NCBI GenBank assembly: GCA_964019165.1
Contig: OZ025271.1
Span: forward strand, 14,735,759-14,799,758
Length of the DNA: 64,000 bases
Reading direction: 5' to 3'
Source of the DNA: Mastigias papua
Taxonomy: Eukaryota > Cnidaria > Scyphozoa > Rhizostomeae > Mastigiidae
This document shows, one piece after another, positions 32,891 through 44,034 of this stretch (positions within the stretch are counted from its first letter, which is position 1; each line of letters begins with the position of its first letter). Made by a program: the position numbers and the translations under genes. The notes beneath the pieces are model-generated. The model had not been told where the DNA came from. It made no database searches and saw only the letters and a program-made list of their open reading frames with translations.

Positions 32891-33432
32891 CTGACATTAT
32901 TATAATTATTATCATTATTAACTAGACTTTGTAGAACATTCTCCTTGTACTAGACAATTTTGATACAGTGACAAGATTTTCTTTATAGAACTCTCAATAT
33001 GCTATCAAAAGTAGTAATGGACATCAGTCAGATGCTGGATTAACTACCGTATGAAGTAATATCACATGTATACTGCATACATAGTCAACAAACCTTCCAA
33101 GCTTGAATTGGGCTGTAGAGGAATGTTTTCATCTGATGTGCCACTCGTGTTACCATTACCATAATCTTGAAGAAAATAAAACTTTTAGGCACCCTGGATT
33201 TTTACCACGAATGAGACATAAATAGAACAACATAAACCATACAAAGAAGTAAATCTTATGAGACAGTGATAGAGGAATCAGTTGAAAATCCATCAGTGTT
33301 GCAGAGATAATCATTTCAATAAAGATAGTAAATTTTTCAAACAGTTATTCAAAACCTGAGCTACTTTTACAAGCACCATATATTCCATTGTCTAAATATC
33401 ATCAGACGAAAATTGGCATTGACATTGCAATT
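32891..33432. other. No recognisable gene
   Basis: AT-rich sequence between the unassigned frames and the C-rich MITE-like element; nothing supportable was seen. Confidence 0.4.
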
Positions 33433-33870
33433 ACTCTTAGGTTCCTAATAAACATCCCGGGATGCTTATTAATTTTTCGATTTTTGTCTGACCGCCCGGA
33501 CCTTATTAGGACCCCCCGTCTATTAATTTTCAAACATTGACAGATGAGGTTGTCCTGTTTTTTCTTCAACTTTTACAAATTGCTTGTCTTTGTGTTCCAT
33601 TAATATGTCAGAGATATTTTTGATGCTTACAGTATATACACAGATTTTAATGCTGTATTTGGCTTATATTTCTTATTCTTTGGTTATCTTAAAAACTGTT
33701 CTTAATATTAGTTTCTCTTGTTTTTAAAGAGATGTCCTCTATGGAATTGTGTTTTATAGAGATTTTGACATTTTTTGGAATTCCGACCCCCCCCATTTCT
33801 TAGATTATGGAAAATGTTCTGACCCCCCTACTATTTTGACCCCCCCCCCGTTTATTAGGAACCTAAGTGT
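33433..33870. mobile_element. MITE-like element with C-runs
   Basis: The left end ACTCTTAGGTTCCTAATAAA and right end (complement) ACACTTAGGTTCCTAATAAA are inverted over about 20 bp. The right half contains several runs of 6-10 C. No coding capacity is seen. A target-site duplication could not be resolved. A related C-rich stretch follows at 33900-33955. Confidence 0.6.
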
Positions 33871-34703
33871 ATGCATAACCGTAATACTTTGAGTAAGCGT
33901 CACCTCAACCCCCCCCTTTGAATAAACGGCTACTTTGACAAAGCGTATCCCCCAGGAGAAGTTATAATAAATGCAGTTAAAACACTTGCCTATCTGTGAG
34001 AAGCTTAAATTTGCAGAAAACCAACAACAACGTAGGTAACAACTATTGCTATTCTATAATCACAACTCTATGATGATAACAAGGGCATCTTTTTAGTTCA
34101 TTTCAATCTACATCGATATCAACAAACTTCCTTCGTCCTTCAGGAATTGTTAGTAATATTTCGGCAAAGCTCTTATAATTGAGCCTGTAAGATGCGTTGC
34201 CTAACCTACCAAGTCAATTCTCTTCTTCATTTGCTTATAACAGGGTTCACTAAGCCTTCTTACAGCGGGATAGATAGATAGATAGAATAATCATAATAAT
34301 AAACAGGCAGCATAATCATTCTGCTCAATATTTGCAGGCCATATTGAAAGCTCTGACAAAAAGATGTAAAACAAGGATGAGAAAGATGCAGTACCATGAA
34401 TTGTGGATGACTACAAAACCTGGGACCAACAGGGAGAAGACAGAAGCAATATTTTAAACACCACCATGTAACAATAATATGAATGAAACAGTGTGTCAAA
34501 CTCTATAAACAGTTTGCAATCTATTGCAGAACTCAAAAGATTAACAAAACAGGAGGGATGAATCTTCCACATGTAAAATTTGCTCAAAGATAGCCTCAAA
34601 CGTACTTGTGAAAATTCTACTCTGCAGTTAGATATTATTTGGCTTTCGTTACACTATTCTAAACTGTTCACTTTTCAAATAGTGTGCTTAAGTTAGCAAT
34701 ATG
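33871..34703. other. No recognisable gene
   Basis: AT-rich sequence with a short (gata)n run near 34268-34285. The minus-strand frames near 34260-34600 have no recognisable domains. Confidence 0.4.
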
Positions 34704-34860
<157 letters not shown>

Positions 34861-35004
34861 AATATACTTATATATACATATATATATGCACAAGTAGAAG
34901 AGGGTACAAACTCTGTTAAGAAGTAGGCATCTAGCTGATCTTTTTGCGCTGTGTCATCAGTGCAAATTCATATTCAAGTTCAAATTCAAATAAATCCAGT
35001 TGCT

Positions 35005-35033
35005 CTGATGTTGGCCACTGGCCGAAACTAGTC
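35005..35033 (+). ncRNA. Hammerhead-like motif, degenerate
   Basis: CTGATG, a GGCC/GGCC stem with an ACU loop, GAAAC, TA, then GTC follow in hammerhead order. Stem III would be AC/GT with a two-base loop and the cleavage triplet GUC. The A expected after CTGATG is T here, a likely inactivating change. No PLE coding sequence was seen beside it, so this may be a solitary terminal repeat. Confidence 0.4.
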
Positions 35034-35359
35034 AACACTAATAAAACACAAAACATGCATAAAAACCGAAATGATACTTATTTCTTAAAAGAGGTGTTGC
35101 TGCCTTCTTCCTTTGTACAAACACATATATATACGGGACAGAAGGAAACCCATCTTCCATACTGACTGCCTAGGCTTACACATTGAAGGTTTTGGTGTGA
35201 TGGTCGCAGGATTCCGTACGGGGCAGAAGGAAACCCGAGGCAGCTACCAAGATGTCCAAGCAGCCCTATTTAGGGATGGCCTGCTTGCCTCAATCAGAGG
35301 AAGGCCTTAGAAAAGGTGGGCTAAAAAAGCCATGCTCCAACAACACATCCTGAATCTGC

Positions 35360-36903
35360 TGAGATAAAATTCCTTGCTTGCTGGAATGTACGGACATTGA
35401 CCCCTGGCTTTAACACGGATACGAATTTACGGAAACGTCACTATTAAATCATGAACTTGATCGGCTTAACGTTGACATTGCTGCATTATCTGAAACCCGC
35501 TTACCAGATAGCGGCTCAATAAAAGAGAGTATTTACACCATCTTTTGGTATGGGAGGTCACAGGGACAGAAGCGCGAGCAGGGTGTTGGTTTTGCCATAC
35601 GCAATAGTATTATACCCTTTTGTGAAACTACTCTCCAGGCAGACGACGAGGTTAGGAATAATATTTATCAACTACTTGAGCAAGAGATAGAAAAGGTTCC
35701 ACGAACTGAAACAGTTATAATACTAGGCGATTTTAATGCAAGAGTTGGATGTGCTTTTGAAAGTTGGAATGGCATATTAGGGAAACATGGCGTTGGAAAT
35801 ATGAATGACAACAGACAGCTGGTACTGGAACTTTGTGCATGTCAAAATTTATGTATCACTAACACTTTCTTCAAAGGGAAAATATAAAGGAAGACATCTT
35901 GGAGACATCCGAGATCTGGACACTGGCATCAGTTAGATTTAGTGCTAACAAGGCGCTGCAACTTGAAAGAAATCCAGCACACGCGTTCATACCAGAGTGC
36001 TGAATGTGACACAGACCACTCTCTGCTTGGCTGCAGAGTTAAGATTTGTGTAAAACAGATGTATTGTAAGAAAACTCCATGTCATCCTCGAATAACTTTG
36101 AGCGTAATAAAAAGATAAACAAAAGTGCGAGCAATTCAATAATGAAACTACCAAGCTAAGTCTAGCTCTGATAACAGTCATTGACGCATGGTGTACTCTA
36201 CGTGATGGGATTTACAATGCTGCAATCACTGTCTTTGGCAAGAGCGTAAAGAAAAATGTCGATTGATTTGAGGACAACTCGCTAACGCTATTACCACTGG
36301 TAAATGAGAAAAGAACAGCACTTCTCGCCTACAAAACCTGTCCAAGTAGTACAAATAGGGAAAATTTGCGAATGGCACGTAGGAAAATGCAAACAGAGGT
36401 GAGGAAATGTGCCCAGAGCTACTGGCTAGACCTCTGTGATGAAATACAAAAAGCTGCTGATATGGGCGATACTCGTAGAATGTATGAAGGAATTAAATGT
36501 TGTACTGGTCCAGTAAAAAGGGCAGTAGCCCCTTTGAAGGATCTCCATGGAAATATTCTAAGAGGCAAGCAAGAAAAGCTGGAGCGTTGGGTTGAACATT
36601 ACGGTATTATATATACGGAAGCATCTGAGATCAACAGAGACTTGAGACTGTACTTGAGATTCTGCAACAGTTTGATGTCATGGAAGATTTAAGCACTGAT
36701 CCAACATTTGAGGAATTGCAACAGGCTATAAATTCAGTTCCCAAACATAAGGCTCCAGGAAATGACAGCATACCAGCTGAAATTTATAAATGTGCTGACC
36801 AAGAGCTGCTCTCAAAAAGTCATCAGATTTTACTTCTCTGTTGGCATAAAGAGGACGCCCCGCAGGATTTGAAAGATGCAAGATTTATACAGCTGTATAA
36901 GAG
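35360..36903 (+). pseudogene. APE-type LINE: endonuclease and start of RT
   Basis: Frame fragments give an apurinic-endonuclease-like domain: LACWNVRTLTP near 35376, SETRLPDSGSIKES near 35490, GDFNARVG near 35725, then HWHQLDLVL and TDHSLLGCRV. They are followed by the RT N-terminal region at 36366-36692 (WLDLCDEIQKAADMGD) and 36680-36903 (NSVPKHKAPGNDSIPAEI). These nick target DNA and begin reverse transcription in LINEs. Several stops and shifts, and a small deletion near 35630, show it is dead. The coding frame is cut at 36903 by a Ty3 element and continues at 41471. Confidence 0.85.
36899..36903 (+). other. Target-site duplication (left) of the nested Ty3
   Basis: AAGAG occurs here and again at 41471-41475, immediately outside the two LTRs. 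Removing the insert plus one copy restores the LINE reading frame. Confidence 0.85.
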
Positions 36904-37080
36904 TATAGTGTTCAAAGAACGTAGATAGATACTGACAAATAATGCTGATGTCGAATATGCAGCTAAACATTAACTAACTGAATCAATCTCTACAAATCAA
37001 ATTTATAACCATTAAGATTCAACATAAATTAACGAGTGTCAATCAAATGTTCACGTGATATAAACATGCAAAACATTATA
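36904..37080 (-). mobile_element. 3' LTR of the nested Ty3
   Basis: 177 bp, matching 41294-41470 except for three substitutions. It is preceded on the minus strand by the purine tract. Confidence 0.92.
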
Positions 37081-37095
37081 TCCCTCCCTTGCTTT
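37081..37095 (-). other. Polypurine tract
   Basis: The minus strand reads AAAGCAAGGGAGGGA directly before the 3' LTR, the expected primer position for second-strand synthesis. Confidence 0.75.
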
Positions 37096-37212
37096 AGATA
37101 AAAAGTCAATTTTCCTGATTTAAATATATATATAATAATAATAAATGTATGAATATATGTTGTTCTAACCAAATGCAAACAATTACCGAAATGCAGAGCT
37201 AATGTGATTATT

Positions 37213-38391
37213 TTAAGAGTCATAAATATTTTGTCCATAGCGCTCGACTCTATTCCTTAACCTTGACGGATATCGTGGTTCATTCTCTTGTGCACATTGC
37301 TGCTCCGAACAACTGTCAAAATCATAAAAGTCTTCATCTTCAGACGTAGTATTAGCAGCATGTTCATACTTCTTAAAAAATGAAACATTTCTAGTTATAT
37401 ACTTGCCATTTCTTTCTGCAGTAACACGATTTCCTTTTCTCTGTGTCACTTTGAAAGGCTTGGATTGATATCGTGTGGTAAACTTTGTTACTTGGTTTTG
37501 ACGTACTAACACAGTATCACCAATAGCAATGTTAGAAGGTTTCGGGTTATGTTTGTTGTCTGCGTAGGTTTTCATTTTAGCCTTCGCTGCAGAGTCTGTC
37601 TGTTCTAATTGCCGATGTTTGACTGAATTGGTGTTTGTGATTAGATTTGGCAACTTGGTATGAATTTCTCGATTAAATAACAAGGAAGCTGGAGATTTCC
37701 CGGTAGTAGCATGTGGTGTAGCAAGAAAATTTAAAAGGAATTTGAAAATAGCACGCTTCCAATCTTGTCCTTCAGAGTGCGCACTTCTGATACATTTCTG
37801 CAGTGGTTGCATAAAGCGTTCCACTTCAGCATTCCCTTGAGGCCACAGAGGGGAGCTTGGCTTGTGAGTAACTCCCAGTTCTGTCATAAACTTGTAGAAA
37901 TCTCTACCTGGGAAAGGAGGGCCATTATCACTTTTGATAAACAGAGGTAGACCATGTGTGGCACAAATGCGGTCAAGTTTTGGTATGGTAACTGCAGCAG
38001 ATGTAGAATTTACAATTTCCACCTCCAGAAAATGACTGTATGCATTGATTACAACAAGTAGGTAAGCACCACCTGGAAAGGGTCCACAGAAATCGATGTT
38101 GAGGGTATGCCATGGCGCAGGGGGAAGAGTTGTCATATGTATTGGTTCTGGTGGACTTTCTGGACTATTAACCTGACACGATAAACATGAGCCAATTACT
38201 TCTTTGGCTAGGGCATCAATTCCTGAGAACCAGATTTTTTCCCTTAACAATTTCTTTGTTTCGACTAGGCCTTGATGACCTTCATGCGCGATGTTTAGAG
38301 CTTTTCGTCGCAAAACTGCCGGTAAAATAATGCGAGATCCGCGTAAAAGAAGGCCATTTATTGAATCTACAGACAGTTCATCTCTTACATT
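37213..38391 (-). CDS. Ty3 integrase
   Basis: The frame includes the zinc-binding HHCC region (HEGHQGL, then CLSCQV) and the core Asp and Glu motifs NIDFCGPF, IKSDNGPPF and PQGNAEVERF. The C-terminal part ends PSRLRNRVERYGQNIYDS just before the purine tract. Integrase inserts the element DNA. The frame is the same as RNase H, separated only by TGA 38392-38394, so it is normally part of one polyprotein; the Met at 38313 is internal. The core looks intact. Confidence 0.88.
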   Translation of the reverse strand, partial: NVRDELSVDSINGLLLRGSRIILPAVLRRKALNIAHEGHQGLVETKKLLREKIWFSGIDALAKEVIGSCLSCQVNSPESPPEPIHMTTLPPAPWHTLNIDFCGPFPGGAYLLVVINAYSHFLEVEIVNSTSAAVTIPKLDRICATHGLPLFIKSDNGPPFPGRDFYKFMTELGVTHKPSSPLWPQGNAEVERFMQPLQKCIRSAHSEGQDWKRAIFKFLLNFLATPHATTGKSPASLLFNREIHTKLPNLITNTNSVKHRQLEQTDSAAKAKMKTYADNKHNPKPSNIAIGDTVLVRQNQVTKFTTRYQSKPFKVTQRKGNRVTAERNGKYITRNVSFFKKYEHAANTTSEDEDFYDFDSCSEQQCAQENEPRYPSRLRNRVERYGQNIYDS

Positions 38392-39108
38392 TCAAAATAA
38401 TTTTAGGTCTGCTAATGATACATCAGAATCAACAGATTGTTGTTGTGAGTCTAAAGAATGCCATTGATTAGATTGAGTCAATTTAGTGAGATATTGCATT
38501 GTGCTATTGGATGTTGTTGCAAGCTTAATTTCTTCCAGAGTCATAGCTTTAGGAACCATATGTTCAATAATGAAATTCAAATACCTGGTAGCAGTGTCTT
38601 CAAATTCAGTGTCAGGTAGCGCTTTAGCTACAATAGGGTGTCGCGAGAGAAAGTCCGATGGATTGTGCGGTCCTTTAATGTACTGTATATCGAAATCAAA
38701 GTCTTGAATTCGAAGATTCCATCTTTCTATCCTGGCAGGTGGTTTAGAGATTGGATTGTTTAGAATCATTTGGATTGGCTTGCAATCAGTGAGAAGCGTA
38801 AAATGTCCTCCATAAAGATGTATATGTAATCGTTCCATAGCCCAGACAATCGCAAGGGCTTCACATTCGGTCTGCGAGTATCTTTGTTCCACGTCGGTGA
38901 GAGCACGGCTGATATATGCAACGATTGTTCTGTCATCTTGGTGCGGTGTTGTTTGAGACAGAATAGCTGATAATCCGGTAGGCGATGCATCAGTTACAAG
39001 CTGGGTAGCTTTGCATTTGTCAAAATATGCCATGACTGTTGTGCTTGTTAGTACAGACTTAATAGCTTGGAATGATTTTTGATGCTCAGATGTCCATTTG
39101 AACGACAT
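38392..39108 (-). CDS. Ty3 RNase H and linker
   Basis: RNase H motifs are visible: VTDASPTGL, TECEALAIVWAMERLH and LLTDCKPI, followed by PHNPSDFLSRHP. It degrades RNA in RNA-DNA hybrids during replication. The frame is one register off the RT frame (break near 39110 by a single-base change) and ends at TGA 38392, which interrupts the link to integrase. Both are probably recent mutations. Confidence 0.85.
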   Translation of the reverse strand: MSFKWTSEHQKSFQAIKSVLTSTTVMAYFDKCKATQLVTDASPTGLSAILSQTTPHQDDRTIVAYISRALTDVEQRYSQTECEALAIVWAMERLHIHLYGGHFTLLTDCKPIQMILNNPISKPPARIERWNLRIQDFDFDIQYIKGPHNPSDFLSRHPIVAKALPDTEFEDTATRYLNFIIEHMVPKAMTLEEIKLATTSNSTMQYLTKLTQSNQWHSLDSQQQSVDSDVSLADLKLF

Positions 39109-40091
39109 ATTCCTTTTGTTAACTCTCGTAGAGGCTGGGAAAGATCACTGAAGTTGTGAATAAACTTAGAGCAATACGTCGCTAAACCAATAAAACTGCG
39201 AACATCCTTTACAGTTGATGGCGGAGGCGCATTTTTTATGGCGTCCACTTTAAGAGGATCTGGTGATATGCCATCGCCTGAAAACACGAATCCGAAAAAG
39301 TTCAATTGATCTTGATTAAATTTGCATTTCGCTCTATTGAGTGTCAGTCCTTTGTCAGAAAAACGCTGAAAAACAGCTCGTAGAGTGTAATCATGCTCAG
39401 CTTGGGTTGTACCAAAAACAATAACATCATCGCTGATATTAAGGACATTCGGGATATCGCGTATTTGCTCGTGAATGATGTGTTGGAAGATCTCACTGGC
39501 AGAGCATGTCCCAAAATTAAGTTTCCTATAGCGTCGCAAACCTTTGTGCGTTGCAAACGTAGTGATATACCGACTTTCCTCAGCAAGCATTAATTGGTGA
39601 TAACCCGAACGGAGGTCAAGCTTTGAAAACACCTTGGCACCATTCAGCACGTGTATCAAATCGTCGATGGTAGGCGTAGGGTGGCGTTCACGTTGAATTG
39701 CTTTATTCGCCATTCGCATGTCCACGCAAAGACGTATGTCGCCATCTTTTTTCGGGATCACCACAAGAGGGGACACAAAAGGGGTTGGGCCATGGACTTT
39801 CTCAATAATACCTTGTTCCTCAAGGCGATCTAAGGCATCGGAAACTTTCTGTCGCATATGAAAGGGGATCTGCCTTGCAGGTTGAGCAACAGGGGGTATG
39901 CTTGAATCAATATGTAAGTGAATTTCCACATCCTTTAAGGTGCCGATACCCTCAAATATGTGTGAAAACTCTTGCAAGAGCTGGTCATGAGCCGTTGACT
40001 GGTGTGCTTGAACTTTGTTGATATTTACGTGAATAAGGCCTAAAGTATTAGCAGAGGTATAACTAAGAAGGCAACCAAAATTACCTTTCAC
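39109..40091 (-). CDS. Ty3 reverse transcriptase
   Basis: RT blocks are present: GIIEKVHGPTPFVSPLVVIP, LDLRSGYHQ (motif A Asp) and the catalytic NISDDVIVFG, where Ser occupies the variable position of YxDD and Ile replaces Tyr. The same ISDD is seen in a fragment at 56160, so it is a family trait. RT-like residues continue upstream of the first Met in this frame and overlap the end of the Gag-protease frame. Confidence 0.9.
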
Positions 40092-41248
40092 GACATGAAT
40101 ATCGGTGATAGCAATTTTTTCTTCGATTCAAGTGTTCCATTGAATCTGCCTAGTACAGGTAATTGAGTTGCAGAGCCATATGCAAAAACACGGTTAATAG
40201 GGCGAGAAAGACAAACTGGTTTTGATGTCTGCATCATTGCATACGTAGGTTCGTCTATGATATCGATAGAAGCGCCAGTGTCAACCATCATTTTAATTGG
40301 AATATCATTGAGTTTGATGGGAACGGTAAGAGCTTTCTGTTTGTCATAATTCGGGGTAAGCGCAAACAAATATTCCTCAGGGGTTGAACTAGGTTCTTCT
40401 GTATGCACTGTGTGAACAGATCGGGATGGGCGTTGACTATTATGCTTTGGTGTACTGCGACAAACACGGGCAAAATGATTCGATTTCCCACATTTTCGGC
40501 ATAGTTTACCTTGGGCTGGGCATGGAGCATTACGGTGCGGCCATTGACCACCACAAAGTCCACAGGTACGCGATTGGTGTTTCTCTCTCTGAGAAGGAAG
40601 ATGTGACTGCTTGCTAGGCGGGCGGCGTGGCGGGACACGACGGCGAAGGGAATTGGCAGTCTCCTGGGTGTCATCTTCAAGGGTTATGCGTGACAAGGCT
40701 GTAGTCTCAATGCCAGCAGCTTGTTGTTCACTGGTCTCAAACGCACGGGCTTTTGCTAAGAGAGCTGATAGCAATAATTCTGTTTTAAGAAAAGCAAACC
40801 GCCGAAGGCGTTTTGAGGTGCAATGTTGGATGATCACAGATTTGATTTCACGATCGACATCCTGAAAATCGCATGTTTGAGCAAGGTTCCTCAGACGAGT
40901 TGCGAATTGGTCCACGGTTTCCTCTGATGACTGAATTGCATTACGAAATTTAAAAATTTTATAGTCGGTATTGCGCTTTGGTGAGAAGTATGCATCCAAC
41001 ATGTCCAACGCCTTTGTAAAATCATTATCCTCTCCTCTGTCTGGTAAGGTCTCAAAAATGTCTTGTGTCTCTGGTCCTGCCTGATATAAAAGAAGTGCCC
41101 TTTTCTGCGTGTTGTCGGTGATGGCCATAGCAGAGAGATAGGTAAGGAACCGACGTTTCCAAGCGTTCCAACGCTGGCCTAACGAAGCGGGATCAGACAC
41201 AGGATCAAAAGGTGCGAGGGGTGGTAAATCGAGACGTCGAGAAGCCAT
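40088..41248 (-). CDS. Ty3 Gag and protease
   Basis: I choose ATG 41248 (MASRRLDLPP) rather than the upstream Met at 41305, which lies in the LTR. Gag shows a capsid-like region (WNAWKRRFLTYLSA, LDAYFSPKRN) and two knuckles: CGLCGGQWPHRNAPC and CRKCGKSNHFARVC. The protease motif is MMVDTGASIDII. The frame ends at TGA 40088-40090. The pol frame overlaps in -1 register, and a run of six A near 40117-40122 lies at the switch, so either frameshifting or a one-base deletion could join them. Confidence 0.88.
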   Translation of the reverse strand: MASRRLDLPPLAPFDPVSDPASLGQRWNAWKRRFLTYLSAMAITDNTQKRALLLYQAGPETQDIFETLPDRGEDNDFTKALDMLDAYFSPKRNTDYKIFKFRNAIQSSEETVDQFATRLRNLAQTCDFQDVDREIKSVIIQHCTSKRLRRFAFLKTELLLSALLAKARAFETSEQQAAGIETTALSRITLEDDTQETANSLRRRVPPRRPPSKQSHLPSQREKHQSRTCGLCGGQWPHRNAPCPAQGKLCRKCGKSNHFARVCRSTPKHNSQRPSRSVHTVHTEEPSSTPEEYLFALTPNYDKQKALTVPIKLNDIPIKMMVDTGASIDIIDEPTYAMMQTSKPVCLSRPINRVFAYGSATQLPVLGRFNGTLESKKKLLSPIFMS

Positions 41249-41275
41249 GATACCTAGACTGATACCATCAAGACA

Positions 41276-41293
41276 AATTACCCCGTCGCCATA
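41276..41293 (-). other. Candidate primer-binding site
   Basis: The minus strand just after the 5' LTR contains TGGCGACGGGGTAATT. The first eight bases fit the CCA end of several tRNAs, including a serine tRNA. The match fades after that, so the tRNA is not assigned. Confidence 0.4.
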
Positions 41294-41470
41294 TATAGTG
41301 TTCAAAGAACGTAGATAGATACTGGCAAATAATGCTGATGTCGAATATGAAGCTAAACATTAACTAACTGAATCAATCTCTACAAATCAAATTTATAACT
41401 ATTAAGATTCAACATAAATTAACGAGTGTCAATCAAATGTTCACGTGATATAAACATGCAAAACATTATA
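41294..41470 (-). mobile_element. 5' LTR of the nested Ty3
   Basis: 177 bp, paired with 36904-37080. The AAGAG duplication follows at 41471-41475. Confidence 0.92.
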
Positions 41471-43009
41471 AAGAGCAAGGGCGACAGGAGTGTTTGTGAC
41501 AACTACAGAGGTATCTCCTTATTAAACATTATTGGCAAAATATTTTGTCGTATTCTACATCCAAAATTACAGCTTCTAGGAGAAAACATCTACCCTGAAA
41601 GTCAATGTGGTTTTCGACAGGGGCGTTCTACCACAGATATGGTGTTTTCCGTTAGACAACTTCAAGAGAAGTGCAGAGAAAAGCGGATTCCACTACACAT
41701 AGCATTTATAGACCTAACAAAGGCTTTCGATTCTGTCAATAGAGAAGGGTTATATATTGTTCTCGGGATACTTGGCTGTCCACAAAAGCTCTTAAACTTA
41801 ATTCGCTCACTCCACACAGGTATGATGGCAACGGTTGCTTATGAAAATGAAGAATCCAAAGCATTTGCAATCAATAATGGAGTAAAACAAGGATGTGTTC
41901 TTGCTCCTGTTTTATTCAATATCTGTTTTTCCTATGTAATAAGGCATGCATTCCAAGGAAACGATAAGGGCATTTATCTCAAAACTAGATATGATGGTAG
42001 ACTGTTTAACATCTCCAGATTTAGATCAAAGACCAAACTGAAAGAATCAACCATGCGTGAACTTCTAATTGCTGACGATGCAGCACTAGTTGCTCACAGC
42101 GCAGAATCTCTTTAAAGGCTATTGGATCATTTTTCACAATCGTGCAGAAGTTCTGGGCTCAAGATAAGTCTAAAGAAAACAGTGACAATGCACCAGGGAT
42201 CTGCGGGTTCAAATTCTGAAATTAATGTAGATGGCAGTAGTCTTGACAGTGTCGATAAATTCTGTTACCTTGGTTCCACGCTAGCAAAGAACTTAGATCT
42301 AAACGAAGAAATAACAAAACGAATTGGCAAAGCGGCTATGAATTTTGGCCTACTAAGGAAACGAGCATGGGAAAATAATAAGCTTTCTACTAAGGTCAAG
42401 ATCCGTATATATGAGACTTGCGTGCTTTCTTCATTGCTGTACTGTGCAGAGACATGGACTACATATGCAAGACACATCAAAAGGCTAAATAGTTTTCATC
42501 TGAGGTGTTTAAGGAAGATCTTAAAAGTTAGATGGCAAGAAAAGATACCTGATACAGAGATACTTAAACGTTCAGGGCTAGCGCACGTGGAAACTTTGAT
42601 AATGCAACAGCGGTTGAGATGGCCTGGGCATATAAAACGAATGGATGATAGCCGCATCCCCAAAACAGTTCTTTATAGTGAAACTCAAGATGGCTCCAGG
42701 AAGTTGGGACGTCCACTGCTGAGATACTCTGACAATAGTAAGCGTGACATGAAATTGGTTGACATGAATATAGAGACTAGGGAGGAGTGTGCGCTTCAAC
42801 ACTCGCTTTGGAGAGAAAAGGTGACTACGGAAACAAAGAAATATGACCAAGCCCTTTTACAAAGAAAAGAGATGCACAGGCAAAAGAGAAAACAGGTACA
42901 AACGAGTAGGAATGCAGATGATGATGATGCATATATTTGCGAACACTGCAACAAACGCTGCAGTTCTAGAATTGGTGTTTATAGTCATATGTGGACTCAT
43001 CGGACCTAG
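41471..43009 (+). pseudogene. APE-type LINE: RT core and C-terminal zinc finger
   Basis: This continues the LINE interrupted at 36903. It shows NYRGISLLNIIGKIF, GFRQGRSTTDMVFSVRQ, motif A (AFIDLTKAFDSV), NGVKQGCVLAP and the catalytic ADDAALVAHS (preceded by Ile, not Phe/Tyr). After TAA 42113-42115 the same frame goes on with thumb and C-terminal segments (LCSSLLYCAETWT-like, QQRLRWPGHIKRM). It ends in a C2H2-type finger CEHCNKRCSSRIGVYSHMWTH. Only one stop is visible here, so the 3' half is better preserved than the 5' half. The ATG at 41426 lies in the LTR and is not a start. Confidence 0.88.
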
Positions 43010-43050
43010 AACATTTAACGTGTATACTATAATCTTTTAGGATTGATAGT

Positions 43051-43172
<122 letters not shown>

Positions 43173-43288
43173 GATTGACGGATGATCAGACTACACTATT
43201 ATCATTTTGGGTAAAGTTTTCACCTACCCCTAGAGACATTGAAAAAAGTCAGTTAAAGTTAGATATCGAGGAATTCAAGAGAAAATGA
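43173..43288 (+). pseudogene. PLE N-terminal fragment
   Basis: The translation LTDDQTTLLSFWVKFSPTPRDIEKSQLKLDIEEFKRK resembles the N-terminus of PLE proteins in the section G-L-K-F-x-P-x-P-R-D followed by an Asp/Arg-rich helix. The same signature occurs in the intact PLE at 53418. Homology stops at a TGA, and the rest of the element is absent. Confidence 0.65.
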
Positions 43289-43441
43289 GATTGAAGTAGT
43301 ATGTTAGAGACAACAATAATGATATTAGTTTAGGTAGTAGTTGCACAAATAATAATAATCATAATTATAATAATTGTCCCTATTTGTAAATTAAGTAAGG
43401 TTGGATTCCTCCCAAGGCCGATCCTATTTTATAACACTATA

Positions 43442-44032
43442 GCTTAATACTGAACGCCCGCTAAACGCGTGCTCCCCTATCCCCAGTTCAAAAGGTTACA
43501 GATTAGCCTTAAAAAGACTAACGCTGTGCCGCCATCAAAGCTGTATGGTCTGCATTTGTGAGCAGGAAGAATCCACAAAGCTCGCATAGGATCAAGAGAA
43601 GGTGACATCATGGGCCTCTGTCATGGAGCACGTGATCTTCGGCCTTGCATTGTGTAAATCGAGAAAAATTATGAGAAAAAATTATGCAAACAATGCTCGG
43701 ATACTGCGCTAGGCTACGGGGCTGTACAGAAAAAGGATGAAAGTCAAGTAGCCCCGTAGCCTAGCGCAGGTACCCGAGCATTGTTTGCATAATTTTTTCT
43801 CATAATTTTTCTCGATTTACACAATGCAAGGCCGAAAATCACGTGCTCCATGACAGAGGCCCATGATGTCACCTTCTCTTGATCCTATGCGAGCTTTGTG
43901 GATTCTTCCTCCTCACAAATGAAGACCATACAGCTTTGATGGCGGCACAGCGTTAGTCTTTCCAAGGCTAATCTGTAACCTTTTGAACTGGGGATAGGGG
44001 AGCACGCGTTTAGCGGGCTTTCAGTATTAAGC
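43442..44032. mobile_element. Foldback (hairpin) MITE, 591 bp
   Basis: Two inverted arms (43442-43723 and 43750-44032, about 282 bp each) match almost perfectly around a 26-bp spacer. The ends are GCTTAATACTGAACGCCCGC and its inverted copy, flanked by TA on both sides (43440-43441 and 44033-44034). A TA duplication suggests Tc1/mariner-type mobilisation. No coding capacity is visible. Confidence 0.85.
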
Positions 44033-44034
44033 TA

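Larger units (their letters stand above)
36904..41470 (-). mobile_element. Complete Ty3-type LTR retrotransposon nested in a LINE
   Basis: The element has two 177-bp LTRs differing at three positions by eye, a purine tract before the 3' LTR, a primer-site candidate after the 5' LTR, and a Gag-protease frame and pol frame in order on the minus strand. LTR ends are TATAATGTT...AACACTATA. Few disabling changes (a frameshift between RT and RNase H, one TGA before integrase) suggest a recent insertion. Confidence 0.92.

Noticed and set aside
41426..41470. Start of the LINE RT frame
   Set aside because: These codons lie inside the Ty3 LTR; true LINE sequence begins at 41471.
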